Shown here: positions 10,205-18,558 of the stretch, piece after piece
Position numbering within the stretch: position 1 is the stretch's first letter
How the letters are laid out: the number at the start of each line of letters is the position of its first letter
Assembly (NCBI GenBank): GCA_018993155.1
Contig: JAGKSX010000086.1
Span: forward strand, 1-53,378
Direction: 5' to 3'
DNA length: 53,378 bases
Source: Hydrogenophaga sp.
GTDB taxonomy: Bacteria; Pseudomonadota; Gammaproteobacteria; Burkholderiales; Burkholderiaceae_C
Notes under the pieces: model-generated
Told to the model about the DNA's origin: nothing
Database searches by the model: none
Seen by the model: only the letters and a program-made list of their open reading frames with translations
Program-made: the position numbers and the translations under genes

Positions 10205-11107
10205 TCACGCGCGGCTCGATCCGCTGAGGTCCAGGTCCCACAGCATGTCCTCGCCCAGCGGCAGGGTGCGCGTGGGCGGGCGGGGGCAGTCGGCCATCAC
10301 GTCGTGCGCGGGCGCGCGCAGGCCACGCCGGCCCTGGCCGATCAGCACGGGCGCGATGATGAGGTGCAGGCGGCTGAGCACACCGGCGGTGAAGAAGCGC
10401 GACACCGTCATGCCGCCGCCTTCGACGAACAGCACGCGCTGGCCGCGTGCGGCCAGCGCCCGCGCGACGAGCGCGGGGCGGTAACCCTCACCGCTGTCGT
10501 CGAGCAGGCCGTCCACCGCCAGCACCTCGGCGGGGGCGCTGCCCAGGCGCTCGCGGGCCAGCTCGGCGTGCCGCGCGTCGCAGACCCAGAGGGACGGTGC
10601 CTGCCCATCGCGGAACATGCGCGACTGGCCGTCCAGCCGCACGGCCGGGTCCACCACCACGCGCACTGGCTGCGGGCCGGGCACGCGCCGCGTGGTGAGC
10701 TGCGGGTTGTCGATGGCGACCGTGCCGGCACCGACCAGCACCGCGTCGCACAGCGCGCGCAGGCGGTGCAGGTGCAGCAGGCAGTGCGGGCCGTTCACGT
10801 AGTAGGAGTCGCCGGTGACGGTGGCCACGAACCCGTCCAGGCTCTGGCCGAGCTGGGCCACGGCCCAGGGCGCGCCGCCCCTGGCCTGGCGCGCATCGAG
10901 CAGGGGCTTGTAGAGCGTGAACAGCTCGGCGCTGCGCGCGTCGCCCATCGGCGCCAGTTGCCAGCCTTGCTGCGCGCACCAGCGCAGCAGCGGCGCGGCC
11001 TGGCCCGTGGTGCGGGCCTGCAGCATCTGTTGCCAGAGCGCAGGCCAGTCGGCGGGGATGTCCTGGGCGGTCGTGGCGTCCGTGGGTGATGGCATGGCGG
11101 CCATCAT
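10205..11107 (-). CDS. RibD C-terminal/dihydrofolate reductase-like protein
   Basis: 300 residues. After an N-terminal extension of about 90 residues, the RibD_C fold starts at PWAVAQLGQSLDGFVATVTGDSYYVNGPHCLLHLHRLRALCDAVLVGAGTV, followed by NPQLTTRRVPGPQPVRVVVDP and VLFVEGGGMTVSRFFTAGVLSRLHLIIAPVLIGQGRRG, the usual NADPH-binding and substrate-side motifs of pyrimidine reductases. It lacks the cytidine-deaminase-like domain of true RibD, so it is likely a stand-alone reductase whose substrate cannot be stated. A start four codons in (11095) is equally possible. It is the last gene of a leftward run with the membrane protein and the patatin protein. Confidence 0.8.
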   Translation of the reverse strand: MMAAMPSPTDATTAQDIPADWPALWQQMLQARTTGQAAPLLRWCAQQGWQLAPMGDARSAELFTLYKPLLDARQARGGAPWAVAQLGQSLDGFVATVTGDSYYVNGPHCLLHLHRLRALCDAVLVGAGTVAIDNPQLTTRRVPGPQPVRVVVDPAVRLDGQSRMFRDGQAPSLWVCDARHAELARERLGSAPAEVLAVDGLLDDSGEGYRPALVARALAARGQRVLFVEGGGMTVSRFFTAGVLSRLHLIIAPVLIGQGRRGLRAPAHDVMADCPRPPTRTLPLGEDMLWDLDLSGSSRA

Positions 11108-11138
11108 CGCATTGAGCGCGAGGTCCCGGGCCGTGGGG

Positions 11139-11717
11139 TCATTTCCACTGCGGGGTGTAGTAGAGGTCGTCGGTGGCCGTGTCGGCGGCCCCGGCGTTCC
11201 ACGGCGCCATGGGCAGGGCCGCCGCGATCCACAGCGCGGCCAGCAACTGGGGCAGCAGCGCGGCCGGGGCCATCCACAGCCCCGACGAGGGCCGCCACCA
11301 CGACCACAGACCGGGCACGGCGGTGGCTACCGCCACCATCAGCGCCAGCTGGGCCAGCAGCAGCGAACCCCCGAGCCCCGCCGCCGCGGCCAGCCCCAGG
11401 CAGGCCACGGTGAGCACGGCGGCCAGGGCGATGCCGCGCCACCAGGGGCGCGGGGTGGGCAGGCCCCGGGCCGCTCGCCACAGGAGCAGCGCCGCGATCA
11501 CCGTGCCCGCAAGTGCGACCCAGGGCAGCTTCTGCGCGCGCGCGGTGGCCGGCCAATCGAAACCGGGAAACCAGGCCAGCGCCACCAGCAGGCCCAGGGC
11601 GGCGCCGAGCGCGGCCCGGTTCGGGCCGGTGGTGCGCAGCAGGGCCGCCACGCCGCCGATGCACAGCAGCAGGGGCAGCACAAGACTTTGGAAGGCGGGG
11701 TGGTTCAGGAGGTTCAT
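11139..11717 (-). CDS. Polytopic membrane protein of unknown function
   Basis: 192 residues from the ATG at 11717 (MNLLNHPAFQSLVLPLLLC). It has five to six hydrophobic segments separated by short Arg/Trp-containing loops and a short polar C-terminus (TATDDLYYTPQWK). No family is recognised. It starts 16 bp after the patatin stop and ends 31 bp before the RibD-like start, so the three genes are probably one operon. An upstream in-frame extension overlaps patatin and was rejected. Confidence 0.65.
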   Translation of the reverse strand: MNLLNHPAFQSLVLPLLLCIGGVAALLRTTGPNRAALGAALGLLVALAWFPGFDWPATARAQKLPWVALAGTVIAALLLWRAARGLPTPRPWWRGIALAAVLTVACLGLAAAAGLGGSLLLAQLALMVAVATAVPGLWSWWRPSSGLWMAPAALLPQLLAALWIAAALPMAPWNAGAADTATDDLYYTPQWK

Positions 11718-11733
11718 GGCGGTATGGCAGTGG

Positions 11734-13959
11734 TCAGGGCTGCCCCAGGTAGAAGTAGGCCGCGTGGCGGCGGTGGTCGCCGCGCCCCAGGGCCAGGTAA
11801 ACCGGGCCCAGGGGCGTGTCCATGGCGAGGTAGACGGCGAAGCCGTAGCGGCTCTTCTCGCGTTGCGGGCCGAAGGCCGTGTCGCCAATGCGCGCGGCTT
11901 CGAGCGAGACGCCGGCATAGGCGCCCTCGAGGAAGCCCACGTTGGTGAGCCGGTGGCTGTAGTTCACGCGGCCGAGCACGAATTCGTTGCCGAAGACCTC
12001 GTTGGTCTTGTAGCCCGAGAGGCGCTGGAAGCCGCCCAGGAAGGAGGTCTCGTAGGCAGGCAGGGTGCCGCCGCTGGCTTTCACGCCCTGCGCGGAGAAC
12101 TCCAGCGCGTGCCGGCCGAAGCCCACCGCCGTGCGGAACGCGGCAGAGAGCTTGCGGTAGTCGTCGCTCGCGCCCCAGCGCGGTTGCGACTGGTGCAGCT
12201 TCACGTCCAGCGCGTAGCCCGTGCGCGGAAAGCGCACATTGTCCAGCGTGTCCAGTTGCAGGCGCAGCACCAGGGCGGCGGTGTCGGCGTCGGCCTCGAA
12301 GAGGCCGGGCGGCAGCAGGCTGGTGTCGTTCTGCAGGCGCACGCGGCCTTGCCGCACACCGAGGCGCAGTTGCCCCTGCGTGCCGAGCTGCAGGCCCAGG
12401 TCGGCGCCGTAGCCGTAGTGCTCCAGCCGGAAGCGCGCCACGCGCACGCCCTCGTCGCTGAACAGTTCGAAGGGGCTGCGCTCGCCGCCCAGGTGGGCCG
12501 CCGCGAAAACCCGTTGTGTGGGATGCAGGGGTTGGAACCACTCGGTGCGCAGGCGGTCGGTCTGGCCGATCTGGATGTCGTTGCGCCATTCGGCGCCGAG
12601 GCGGTTGAGCCAGGTGGCGCGGTGGGTGGCCAGCAGGTTGAAGAAGGAGCCGCCGGCGAAGTCGGACGACAGGCCCAGGCCGAAACGCAGGTAGTGCGGG
12701 CCCCAGGATTTTTCGGTGACGCGGGCGGTGAGCACGCGGCCCTGGCCGGGTTCTTCGCTGAAGGTGTAGCTCACCGCCTCGAAGTCGCCCCAGCCGTACA
12801 GGCGTTGCAGGTCCTGGTCCACGCGGCTCGCGTCGAAGGCCTCGCCGGGCTGGGTCTGCATGCCGTCGAGCACGGCCTGCGGGTTCACGCGCTGCGTGCC
12901 GCTGACCTGGATGGCGTCGATGCGCTGCCCGCCGGGATCCTGCGCCGCCTCGCGCGCTGCCAGCAGCGCGCTGAATTCGGCTGGGCTCAGGCCGTGGGCG
13001 GCCAGGGTCGCGCTGGCCGCGCGCGCGGCGGCCTCACCGGCCCGGGCGGCGTCGGAGAGGTGGTCGAAGTCGCTGCTGCTCACGCGGCTGAGGTCGGGCG
13101 TGATGAGCACGTCGCGCGGGCCCAACTCCTTGAGCGACTGCGCGACGTTGGTCGTGGTGAGGATGCGCAGCATCTGCTCGGAGGCCGAGAGCAGGGAGGT
13201 GATGTCCTCCCGGCGCAGCAGCGGCGTGCCGATGTTGACCGCGATCACGATGTCCGCGCCCATGCGGCGCGCCACGTCCACCGGCAGGTTGCGGGTGACG
13301 CCACCGTCCACCAGCAGGCGGCCCTCGAGCTCCACCGGACTGATGACGGCCGGGATGGCCATGCTCGCGCGCACGGCCTGGGTGAGGCTGCCGTGGTCGA
13401 GCTCCACCATCTCGGAGGTGGCGAGGTCGGTGGCGATGGCCCGGAAGGGCACCGGGAAGTGGTTGAAGTTCACGCTGCGCTGGCGCGCCGTGAGGCGGCG
13501 CAGCACGGCCTCCAGCGCCACGCCGGCCACCGCGCCCTTGGGCAGCGAGAGGCCATGCGGGCCCAGGCCCATCTCGGGGCCGACGTAGTTGGCCGCGTCG
13601 TCGGCCTTGCGCCGCATCGGCAGGTTGTCGCGCACCACGTCGTGGAACAGCGTGGCCGTGCTCAGGCCTTTCATTTCCTCTTCGATGGTGGCCAGCGGCA
13701 GCCCGGTGGCGTAGGCCGCGCCCACGATGGCGCCGGCGCTGGTGCCCACGACCAAGTCGACCGGCACCCGCAGCTCCTCCAGCACCTTGAGCACCCCGAT
13801 GTGCGCGCCGCCCCGGGCGCCGCCGCCCGAGAGCACCAGGGCGATGCGGGGGCGCTGCGCGGCCGGGCCGCTGCCCGGGGCCACGGGGCCGCCGGTCTGG
13901 GCCGTGGCGTTCAGACAGGCGAGGGACCACACCAGTGCGAAGGCGATGCGCAGGGTCAT
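11734..13959 (-). CDS. Patatin-like phospholipase with POTRA and BamA-type barrel (PlpD/type Vd)
   Basis: 741 residues from the ATG at 13959. A signal peptide (residues 1-20, ending LNATA-QTG) precedes a patatin domain with the oxyanion loop GGGARG (45-50), nucleophile elbow GTSAG (72-76, Ser74) and catalytic Asp in LLVDGG (about 205). A POTRA-like segment follows (AIQVSGTQRVNPQAVLDGMQTQPGEAFDASRVDQDLQRLYG), then a C-terminal outer-membrane barrel (GLGLSSDFAGGSFFNLLATHRATWLNRLG ... YFYLGQP). This order defines the PlpD/FplA type Vd autotransporters, in which the barrel exports or anchors the lipase. The barrel terminates normally, so the gene appears intact. Confidence 0.9.
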   Translation of the reverse strand: MTLRIAFALVWSLACLNATAQTGGPVAPGSGPAAQRPRIALVLSGGGARGGAHIGVLKVLEELRVPVDLVVGTSAGAIVGAAYATGLPLATIEEEMKGLSTATLFHDVVRDNLPMRRKADDAANYVGPEMGLGPHGLSLPKGAVAGVALEAVLRRLTARQRSVNFNHFPVPFRAIATDLATSEMVELDHGSLTQAVRASMAIPAVISPVELEGRLLVDGGVTRNLPVDVARRMGADIVIAVNIGTPLLRREDITSLLSASEQMLRILTTTNVAQSLKELGPRDVLITPDLSRVSSSDFDHLSDAARAGEAAARAASATLAAHGLSPAEFSALLAAREAAQDPGGQRIDAIQVSGTQRVNPQAVLDGMQTQPGEAFDASRVDQDLQRLYGWGDFEAVSYTFSEEPGQGRVLTARVTEKSWGPHYLRFGLGLSSDFAGGSFFNLLATHRATWLNRLGAEWRNDIQIGQTDRLRTEWFQPLHPTQRVFAAAHLGGERSPFELFSDEGVRVARFRLEHYGYGADLGLQLGTQGQLRLGVRQGRVRLQNDTSLLPPGLFEADADTAALVLRLQLDTLDNVRFPRTGYALDVKLHQSQPRWGASDDYRKLSAAFRTAVGFGRHALEFSAQGVKASGGTLPAYETSFLGGFQRLSGYKTNEVFGNEFVLGRVNYSHRLTNVGFLEGAYAGVSLEAARIGDTAFGPQREKSRYGFAVYLAMDTPLGPVYLALGRGDHRRHAAYFYLGQP

Positions 13960-13965
13960 GCACGG

Positions 13966-13971
13966 ATGATA
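13966..13971 (-). promoter_or_regulatory. Candidate -10 box of the patatin gene
   Basis: On the minus strand TATCAT (5 of 6 to TATAAT) ends 6 bp before the ATG at 13959 and no Shine-Dalgarno sequence precedes the start, suggesting a leaderless or nearly leaderless transcript. Confidence 0.35.
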
Positions 13972-14033
13972 GAAGCGGGCGTGGCGAAAGCGAACCGGCG
14001 TTACAGTGATCCGTTCCCACAAGAGGCCGCCCC

Positions 14034-14651
14034 ATGTACCTGCCACCTCAGTTCGCTGCCAAGGACCCCGCCATCGCCCTGGAGCTGTTGCGCGCGCACC
14101 CGTTCGCCAGCCTGATCTCCACCGACGACGAGGGCCTGCCCTTCGTCACCCACCTGCCGCTGCACCTGCTGGAGGAAGACGGTGGCCTCACGCTGCTGGG
14201 CCACTGCGCCAAGCCCAACCCGCACGGGCGCTACCTGGCGGCGCGCCCGCAGGCGGTGGTGACTTTTCTCGGGCCGCATGCCTACATGACGCCGCGCGTC
14301 TACCCCGATCTGACCCGCGTGCCGACCTGGAACTACCTGGCGGTGCACGCCACGGTGCAGGCGCGTGTGCTGGACGGCTTCGACACCAAGGACCGATTGC
14401 TCAAGCACCTGATCCACGACCACGACCCGGCCTATGCGGACCAGTGGCGCGGGCTGGAAGAGGACTTCCAGCACAAGCTGATGCAGGGCATCACCGCCTT
14501 CGAACTGCGGGTGACGAACCTTCAGTGCAAGGTCAAGCTCAACCAGCACCGGCCCGAGTCGCACGCCGCCATGCTGGCGGCCTACCAGGCCGGTAACGCC
14601 GACGAGCAGGCGCTGGCCGGCTGGATGCGCCGCCTGGGCATGGCGGCCTGA
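14034..14651 (+). CDS. PaiB-family FMN-binding protein
   Basis: 205 residues, full length for the FMN-binding negative transcriptional regulator (PaiB) family. Opens MYLPPQFAAKDPAIALELLRAHPFASLIST and has the family core PFVTHLPLHLL, LLGHCAKPNPH and FLGPHAYMTPRVYPDLTRVPTWNYLAVHATVQA, followed by MQGITAFELRVTNLQCKVKLNQHRP. It is a split-barrel flavin-binding fold; in Bacillus PaiB affects sporulation and protease genes, but in proteobacteria its role is not established. It is divergent from the patatin gene and ends 4 bp from the convergent aldolase gene. Confidence 0.85.
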   Translation: MYLPPQFAAKDPAIALELLRAHPFASLISTDDEGLPFVTHLPLHLLEEDGGLTLLGHCAKPNPHGRYLAARPQAVVTFLGPHAYMTPRVYPDLTRVPTWNYLAVHATVQARVLDGFDTKDRLLKHLIHDHDPAYADQWRGLEEDFQHKLMQGITAFELRVTNLQCKVKLNQHRPESHAAMLAAYQAGNADEQALAGWMRRLGMAA

Positions 14652-14655
14652 GCTG

Positions 14656-15420
14656 TCAGCGCGCGCTCTGGCGCAGGGCGGTGGACGCGGCCGCGAACTG
14701 CTGGGTGGCCTGGCGCAGCAGCGACTGGTCGGACGAGACCACGAAGCAGTCGATGCCGCGCCCGCGGAACGCGATGGCCTCGGCCTCGTTGGGCACGAAC
14801 ATGGCCGCGCTCACACCGGCCGCCTTCGCCGCCTCGATGATGCGATCGCAGGCCTCGGACACGGCCGGCGCGCGGTTGTCGTCCAGGCCCATCGACAGCG
14901 CGAGGTCGGCGCGGCCGATGAAAAGGCCGTCCACGCCCGGGGTGGAGGCGATGTCGAAGGCCTCGGTGACGCCGTCGGGGCTTTCGATCTGGCACAGGAT
15001 CAGCGTCTGGTCGCCCGCGTCCAGCGCATCGGCCATGCGCAGGGTGCCGTAGCCGGCGCAGCGCGGCGAGATGGAAAAGCCCCGGCTGCCCTGGCGGTAG
15101 CGGGCGCGCGAGACCACTTCACGGGCCTGCGCCGCGCTGTCCACGCGCGGCACCAGCAGGCCGGCAGCGCCCAGGTCGAGCACGGACTGGATGGTGGCGG
15201 GCGCGGTGTCGGGGATGCGCACCAGCACCGGGATGCCGCTGGCGCGCCCGGCCATCATGTGGCGGTCCAGCGCGAGGCGGTCGAAGGGCGCGTGCTCGGC
15301 GTCCACCACGACGAAGTCCAGATCGGTCGTGCCCAGGATCTCGGTGATCTGGGGGGAGTCGGTTTTCACGAACGTGCCGAGTGTGAGTTCGCGTTGGCGG
15401 ATGTGGCCCCGTGTTTTCAT
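14656..15420 (-). CDS. HpcH/HpaI-family aldolase
   Basis: 254 residues from the ATG at 15420 (MKTRGHIRQRELTLGTFVKTDSPQ), chosen because it begins just before the conserved GTFVKT and has a GGAAAC purine stretch upstream. Motifs: VVVDAEHAPFD (catalytic/metal region), VRIPDT, GLLVPRVDSAAQAREVVSRARY, QGSRGFS, CQIESPDGV with the metal-binding Glu, and GVDGLFIGRADLALSMG. The family performs reversible class II aldol cleavage of 2-keto-3-deoxy acids to pyruvate plus an aldehyde; the exact substrate cannot be told. It is the last gene of a leftward run with a Bug-type binding protein, a dehydrogenase and an IclR regulator. Confidence 0.88.
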   Translation of the reverse strand: MKTRGHIRQRELTLGTFVKTDSPQITEILGTTDLDFVVVDAEHAPFDRLALDRHMMAGRASGIPVLVRIPDTAPATIQSVLDLGAAGLLVPRVDSAAQAREVVSRARYRQGSRGFSISPRCAGYGTLRMADALDAGDQTLILCQIESPDGVTEAFDIASTPGVDGLFIGRADLALSMGLDDNRAPAVSEACDRIIEAAKAAGVSAAMFVPNEAEAIAFRGRGIDCFVVSSDQSLLRQATQQFAAASTALRQSAR

Positions 15421-15520
15421 CGAGCGGTGTTTCCTGTGGATGGCGGGCGTTGTTGCCCAAGCCGCCATGGTCACGGTGCCGGTGCGGCGCGGCAAGCGCC
15501 GCGGCGCGACTTTCCGCAGG

Positions 15521-16348
15521 TCAGAAAGGCGCGCCGGTGTCCGGGCTGGGCGGCAGCCGCGTGGCGTAGGCCTCGCTCACGGCGGCGGCGGCCGCCTGGA
15601 GTTGTGGCGCGCATTGCGTCACGGTGGCCGGTGTCATGAGGTTGCCGAAGGTGGTCATGCCCATGAGACCCACGACCTCGGTGCGGTGCATCACCGGCGT
15701 GGCCAGCGTGGCGGTGCGCCGTTGCGGATTGGGCTGGCGCACGGCGTAACCCTGCTGCCGGATGGCCGCGAGTTCCTGCAGCAGCAACTCCTCGTGGCCG
15801 AGCTGGCTGCCGCCGGGCGCGGCGCGCAGCATGTCGAACAGGATCTCGCGCTCCACCTCGGGGCAGAACGCCAGGTAAACACGACCCATGGCGGTGTCGG
15901 CCAGGCCCAGGCGCCGGCCGATGGTGGTGGAGTGCGCGGCGATCGGGCTGTAGGGCATGCCGCTGTAGCGCACCACGATGGCATCGCCATCGAGCACGCC
16001 CAGCGCCACCGGCCACTTGATGGCCTTGGTCAGGCGCAGCGCCAGCGGCGATCCCACCTCGACCAACAGCGACTTCTCGGTGAAGCCGCCGCTCATCTCC
16101 AGGATCTTTTCCGTGAGGCGGTAGACGCCCACGCCGCCCTCCAGCCGCACATAGCCTTCGAGCTGCAGGGTGTGCAGGATGCGGAAGATGGTGGACTTGG
16201 GCAGCGCGGTCTGCAGGTGCAGGCTGTGCAGGCTCCAGGTCGGCTGCGTGTTCATGATCCGCAGGATCTGCAGCGCGCGCGAGATGGCCCGGATCGATCC
16301 ACTGGGTTGCTCGTCGGGGGCGTCGGGGTCGTCGGCCATGGGCATCAT
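15521..16348 (-). CDS. IclR-family transcriptional regulator of the organic-acid cluster
   Basis: 275 residues from the ATG at 16348 (MMPMADDP; GGAG is a few bases upstream). A start three residues in (16339) is also possible, while the longer open frame is antisense to other genes. Winged HTH: SIRAISRALQILRIMNTQPTWSLHSLHLQTALPKSTIFRILHTLQLEGYVRLEG. Effector domain: VALGVLDGDAIVVRYSGM, GRRLGLADTAMGRVYLAFCP, GYAVRQPNPQRRTATLATPVM. It lies between the dehydrogenase and aldolase genes and probably controls the divergent operons on either side of 18379-18558; the inducer is unknown. Confidence 0.88.
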   Translation of the reverse strand: MMPMADDPDAPDEQPSGSIRAISRALQILRIMNTQPTWSLHSLHLQTALPKSTIFRILHTLQLEGYVRLEGGVGVYRLTEKILEMSGGFTEKSLLVEVGSPLALRLTKAIKWPVALGVLDGDAIVVRYSGMPYSPIAAHSTTIGRRLGLADTAMGRVYLAFCPEVEREILFDMLRAAPGGSQLGHEELLLQELAAIRQQGYAVRQPNPQRRTATLATPVMHRTEVVGLMGMTTFGNLMTPATVTQCAPQLQAAAAAVSEAYATRLPPSPDTGAPF

Positions 16349-16352
16349 CGCT

Positions 16353-16382
16353 CCGCTCCCGCAGGGGCGGGAGGGGGAGCGG
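16353..16382. repeat. Inverted repeat just upstream of the IclR gene
   Basis: CCGCTCCC at 16353-16360 and GGGAGCGG at 16375-16382 form an 8-bp inverted repeat with a 14-bp GC-rich spacer, ending 4 bp from the IclR start. It could be an mRNA hairpin or an operator; there is no T-tract. Confidence 0.35.
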
Positions 16383-16416
16383 ATCATACCCTTGAGCGCC
16401 ATGGCGCGGCCCCGGC

Positions 16417-17385
16417 TCAGTACCACAGCGCCTTGTCGACGCGGTTGACGAGGGCCTGGCCGGCGAGGAAACGCTGGCAGTTGTCGCGCAGGATCTTGTA
16501 GCGGCGCTCGTTGTAGTACGGCCCCCACATGGCCACGTGCGGCGTGATGAACACGCCGGGCTGTGTCCACAGCGGGTGGCCGACGGGCAGGGGTTCCTGC
16601 TCGAACACGTCGAGCCCGGCGCCGCCGACCTCGCCGGCCTGCAGAGCGGCGAGCAGGTCGTCCAGCCGCGTGGTCATGCCGCGCCCGATGTTGATGAAGA
16701 AGGCGCCGCGCTTCATGCGCCGAAAGCGCGCGCGGTCGAACAGGCCTTCGGTCTCGGGCGTGTGTGGCACGGTGACGATGACGAAGTCGGCGCGCGGCAG
16801 CAGCTCGTCCAGCGCCTGCGCCGGGTGCAGCTCGGCCATGCCTTCCGGGGGCGAGGTGCGCTGCGCGTCGGTGCCGATCACGTGCACACCGAAGGCCGCG
16901 AGCAGGCGCGCGGTTTCCGCGCCGATGCCACCCACGCCCACGATGAGCGCCGTGGCCTCCGGCAGGTAGACCGTGCCTTCGTAGCGCGGTGGCTGCAGCC
17001 ACTCGCCGCGCTGCTGCTGCGGGATGAAACGGTGCAGCGCGCGCGAGAAGGCCAGCACGAAGGACAGGATGTGCGCGCTGATGTGGTCGTTGAAGATGCC
17101 GCGCACGTTGGTCACGGTCACGCTGTGGCTCACCAGCTCGGGAAAGAAGTAGCCGGTGGGTGGCGCGGCCAGCGGCGAGTGCAGCCAGCGCAGGCGCGGC
17201 GCGGCCGCCAGCAGCGCGGGCGTGAGCGTGCCCACGGCCGCGTCGGCCTGCCCGATGGCCGCCAGGGCCGCGTCATCGGTCTCGGCGACGACGATCTTCA
17301 GCTCGGGCAAGGCCGCGCCCAGCCGCTGCGCCCAGTCACGGGTGGCGGGGATCTGGGGCGGGAGCATCAACAGGGTGGTCGGCAT
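16417..17385 (-). CDS. D-2-hydroxyacid dehydrogenase (first of two in the cluster)
   Basis: 322 residues. NAD(P)-dependent oxidoreductase of the D-2-hydroxyacid/glyoxylate-hydroxypyruvate reductase family. The nucleotide fold VGVGGIGAETARLL is at about 150-163; the catalytic Arg lies in INIGRGMTT (about 236), the Glu in DVFEQEPLP (about 265) and the His in ITPHVAMWGPYY (about 285). The N-terminal LPPQIPATRDWAQRLGAALPELKIVVAETDD is the substrate lobe. It begins 6 bp after the Bug binding-protein stop, clearly the same transcript. It is not close in sequence to the second dehydrogenase at 20328, so the two probably act on different intermediates. Confidence 0.87.
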   Translation of the reverse strand: MPTTLLMLPPQIPATRDWAQRLGAALPELKIVVAETDDAALAAIGQADAAVGTLTPALLAAAPRLRWLHSPLAAPPTGYFFPELVSHSVTVTNVRGIFNDHISAHILSFVLAFSRALHRFIPQQQRGEWLQPPRYEGTVYLPEATALIVGVGGIGAETARLLAAFGVHVIGTDAQRTSPPEGMAELHPAQALDELLPRADFVIVTVPHTPETEGLFDRARFRRMKRGAFFINIGRGMTTRLDDLLAALQAGEVGGAGLDVFEQEPLPVGHPLWTQPGVFITPHVAMWGPYYNERRYKILRDNCQRFLAGQALVNRVDKALWY

Positions 17386-17391
17386 GTCGGC

Positions 17392-18378
17392 TTACTCCAG
17401 CTTGATGCCGGCCTGCTTGATCACCTTGCCCCACTTGTCGTTCTCCTGGCGCAGGAAGGCGGCGTAGCCGTCGGGCGTGCCGCCCACGGGCGAGACGCCG
17501 CTGGCGGCCATGCGGTCCAGCAGCTCCTTGCTTTTGAGCGCGGTGTTCATCGCGGCGTTGAGCTTGTCGATGCGCGCCTGGGGCGTGCCCTTGGCGACGT
17601 GCAGGCCCACCTGCGTGGTGGCTTCGTAGCCGGGGTAGCCGGACTCGGCGATGGTGGGCACGTCGGGGTAGGCGGAGACGCGCTTGGGGCCGGTGAGCGC
17701 GAGGATGCGCAGCTTGCCCGACTTCACCTGCGGATCGGCGAAGGAGACCGAGGCCACCATGAAGTCGATCTGGCCGGTGAGCAGGTCCAGCACGGCGGCG
17801 GACTCGCCCTTGTAGTGCACGGTGCCGATGTCCAGCCCGGCCGCGATCTTGAACAGCTCGCCGGCCAGGTGGTTGGAGGTGCCGTTGCCCGGCGTGCCGT
17901 AGAACATGCCGCCTGGCTTGCCCTTGGCCTTGCCGACCAGCGCGCCCAGGTTGGGTGCGCCTTTCTCGGCGTTGACGAGGATGGTCTGCTCGATGCGCAG
18001 CACATGGCCCACGGGCGGCAAGTCGGTGGCGACCTTGTAGGGCAGCTTGGCGTCCATCAGCGGCAGGATCACCGTGCTGCCGGTGGCGCAGAAGCAGATC
18101 GAGTAACCGTCGGGCGCGGAGCGCGCCACGTTGCCGGTGGCGATGGAGCCACCCGCGCCGGGCATGTTCTCGACCACGACGGTCTGGCCCAAGGCCTTGG
18201 CCATCTCACCGCCCACGAGGCGGCCGAACAGGTCCATGGTGCCGCCCGCGGCGAACGGCACCACCAGGCGGATGGGCTTGTTGGGGAAATCGTCCGCCTG
18301 GGCGTGCGCTGCGGATGCGCCCAGCACGAGGGCGGCACCGGCCAGCGCGCCGAGCAGGGTGCGTTGAAGTGGTTTCAT
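17392..18378 (-). CDS. Bug-family (tripartite tricarboxylate transporter) substrate-binding protein
   Basis: 328 residues. Signal peptide MKPLQRTLLGALAGAALVLGASAAHAQA with cleavage at about residue 26, then the family signature DDFPNKPIRLVVPFAAGGTMDLFGRLVG and ENMPGAGGSIATGNVARSAPDGYS, and later GQIDFMVASV and PDVPTIAESGYPGYEATTQVGLHVAKGTP. Bug proteins bind carboxylates or aromatic acids in the periplasm for TctAB-type permeases; no TctA/TctB gene is present nearby, as is usual for this expanded family. First gene of the leftward operon. The ligand is unknown; the neighbours suggest a hydroxy- or keto-acid. Confidence 0.92.
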   Translation of the reverse strand: MKPLQRTLLGALAGAALVLGASAAHAQADDFPNKPIRLVVPFAAGGTMDLFGRLVGGEMAKALGQTVVVENMPGAGGSIATGNVARSAPDGYSICFCATGSTVILPLMDAKLPYKVATDLPPVGHVLRIEQTILVNAEKGAPNLGALVGKAKGKPGGMFYGTPGNGTSNHLAGELFKIAAGLDIGTVHYKGESAAVLDLLTGQIDFMVASVSFADPQVKSGKLRILALTGPKRVSAYPDVPTIAESGYPGYEATTQVGLHVAKGTPQARIDKLNAAMNTALKSKELLDRMAASGVSPVGGTPDGYAAFLRQENDKWGKVIKQAGIKLE

Positions 18379-18407
18379 GAATGTCTCCGGGTCTCGATGG
18401 AAGAAAA

Positions 18408-18426
18408 GGAATCGATCGATGATTCC
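18408..18426. promoter_or_regulatory. Candidate IclR operator in the divergent catabolic promoter
   Basis: GGAATC, 7-bp spacer GATCGAT, GATTCC: a perfect 6-bp inverted repeat within the 180-bp gap between the Bug binding-protein gene (starts 18378) and the cupin gene (starts 18559), 30 bp upstream of the former. Position and symmetry fit an operator for the IclR regulator in the same cluster. Confidence 0.4.
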
Positions 18427-18558
18427 CGAGCGGCTCCAGGGGTGTCAACGAAACTCGGCCCGCTTTCCGGCAGGCAGAAAACGGCCGCGTTCGCATTGCC
18501 TCGATGGCGCAGGCCGGGTGATGATCACCGCATTCCCGATCCATTCCTCGCACCCTTC

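Noticed and set aside
11173-14115. 980-codon plus-strand open frame
   Set aside because: Antisense to the patatin and membrane-protein genes; composition is that of a shadow frame and no domain is recognisable.
16353-16382. Intrinsic terminator upstream of the IclR gene
   Set aside because: No T-run on either strand and it lies immediately before a start codon; kept only as an inverted repeat.
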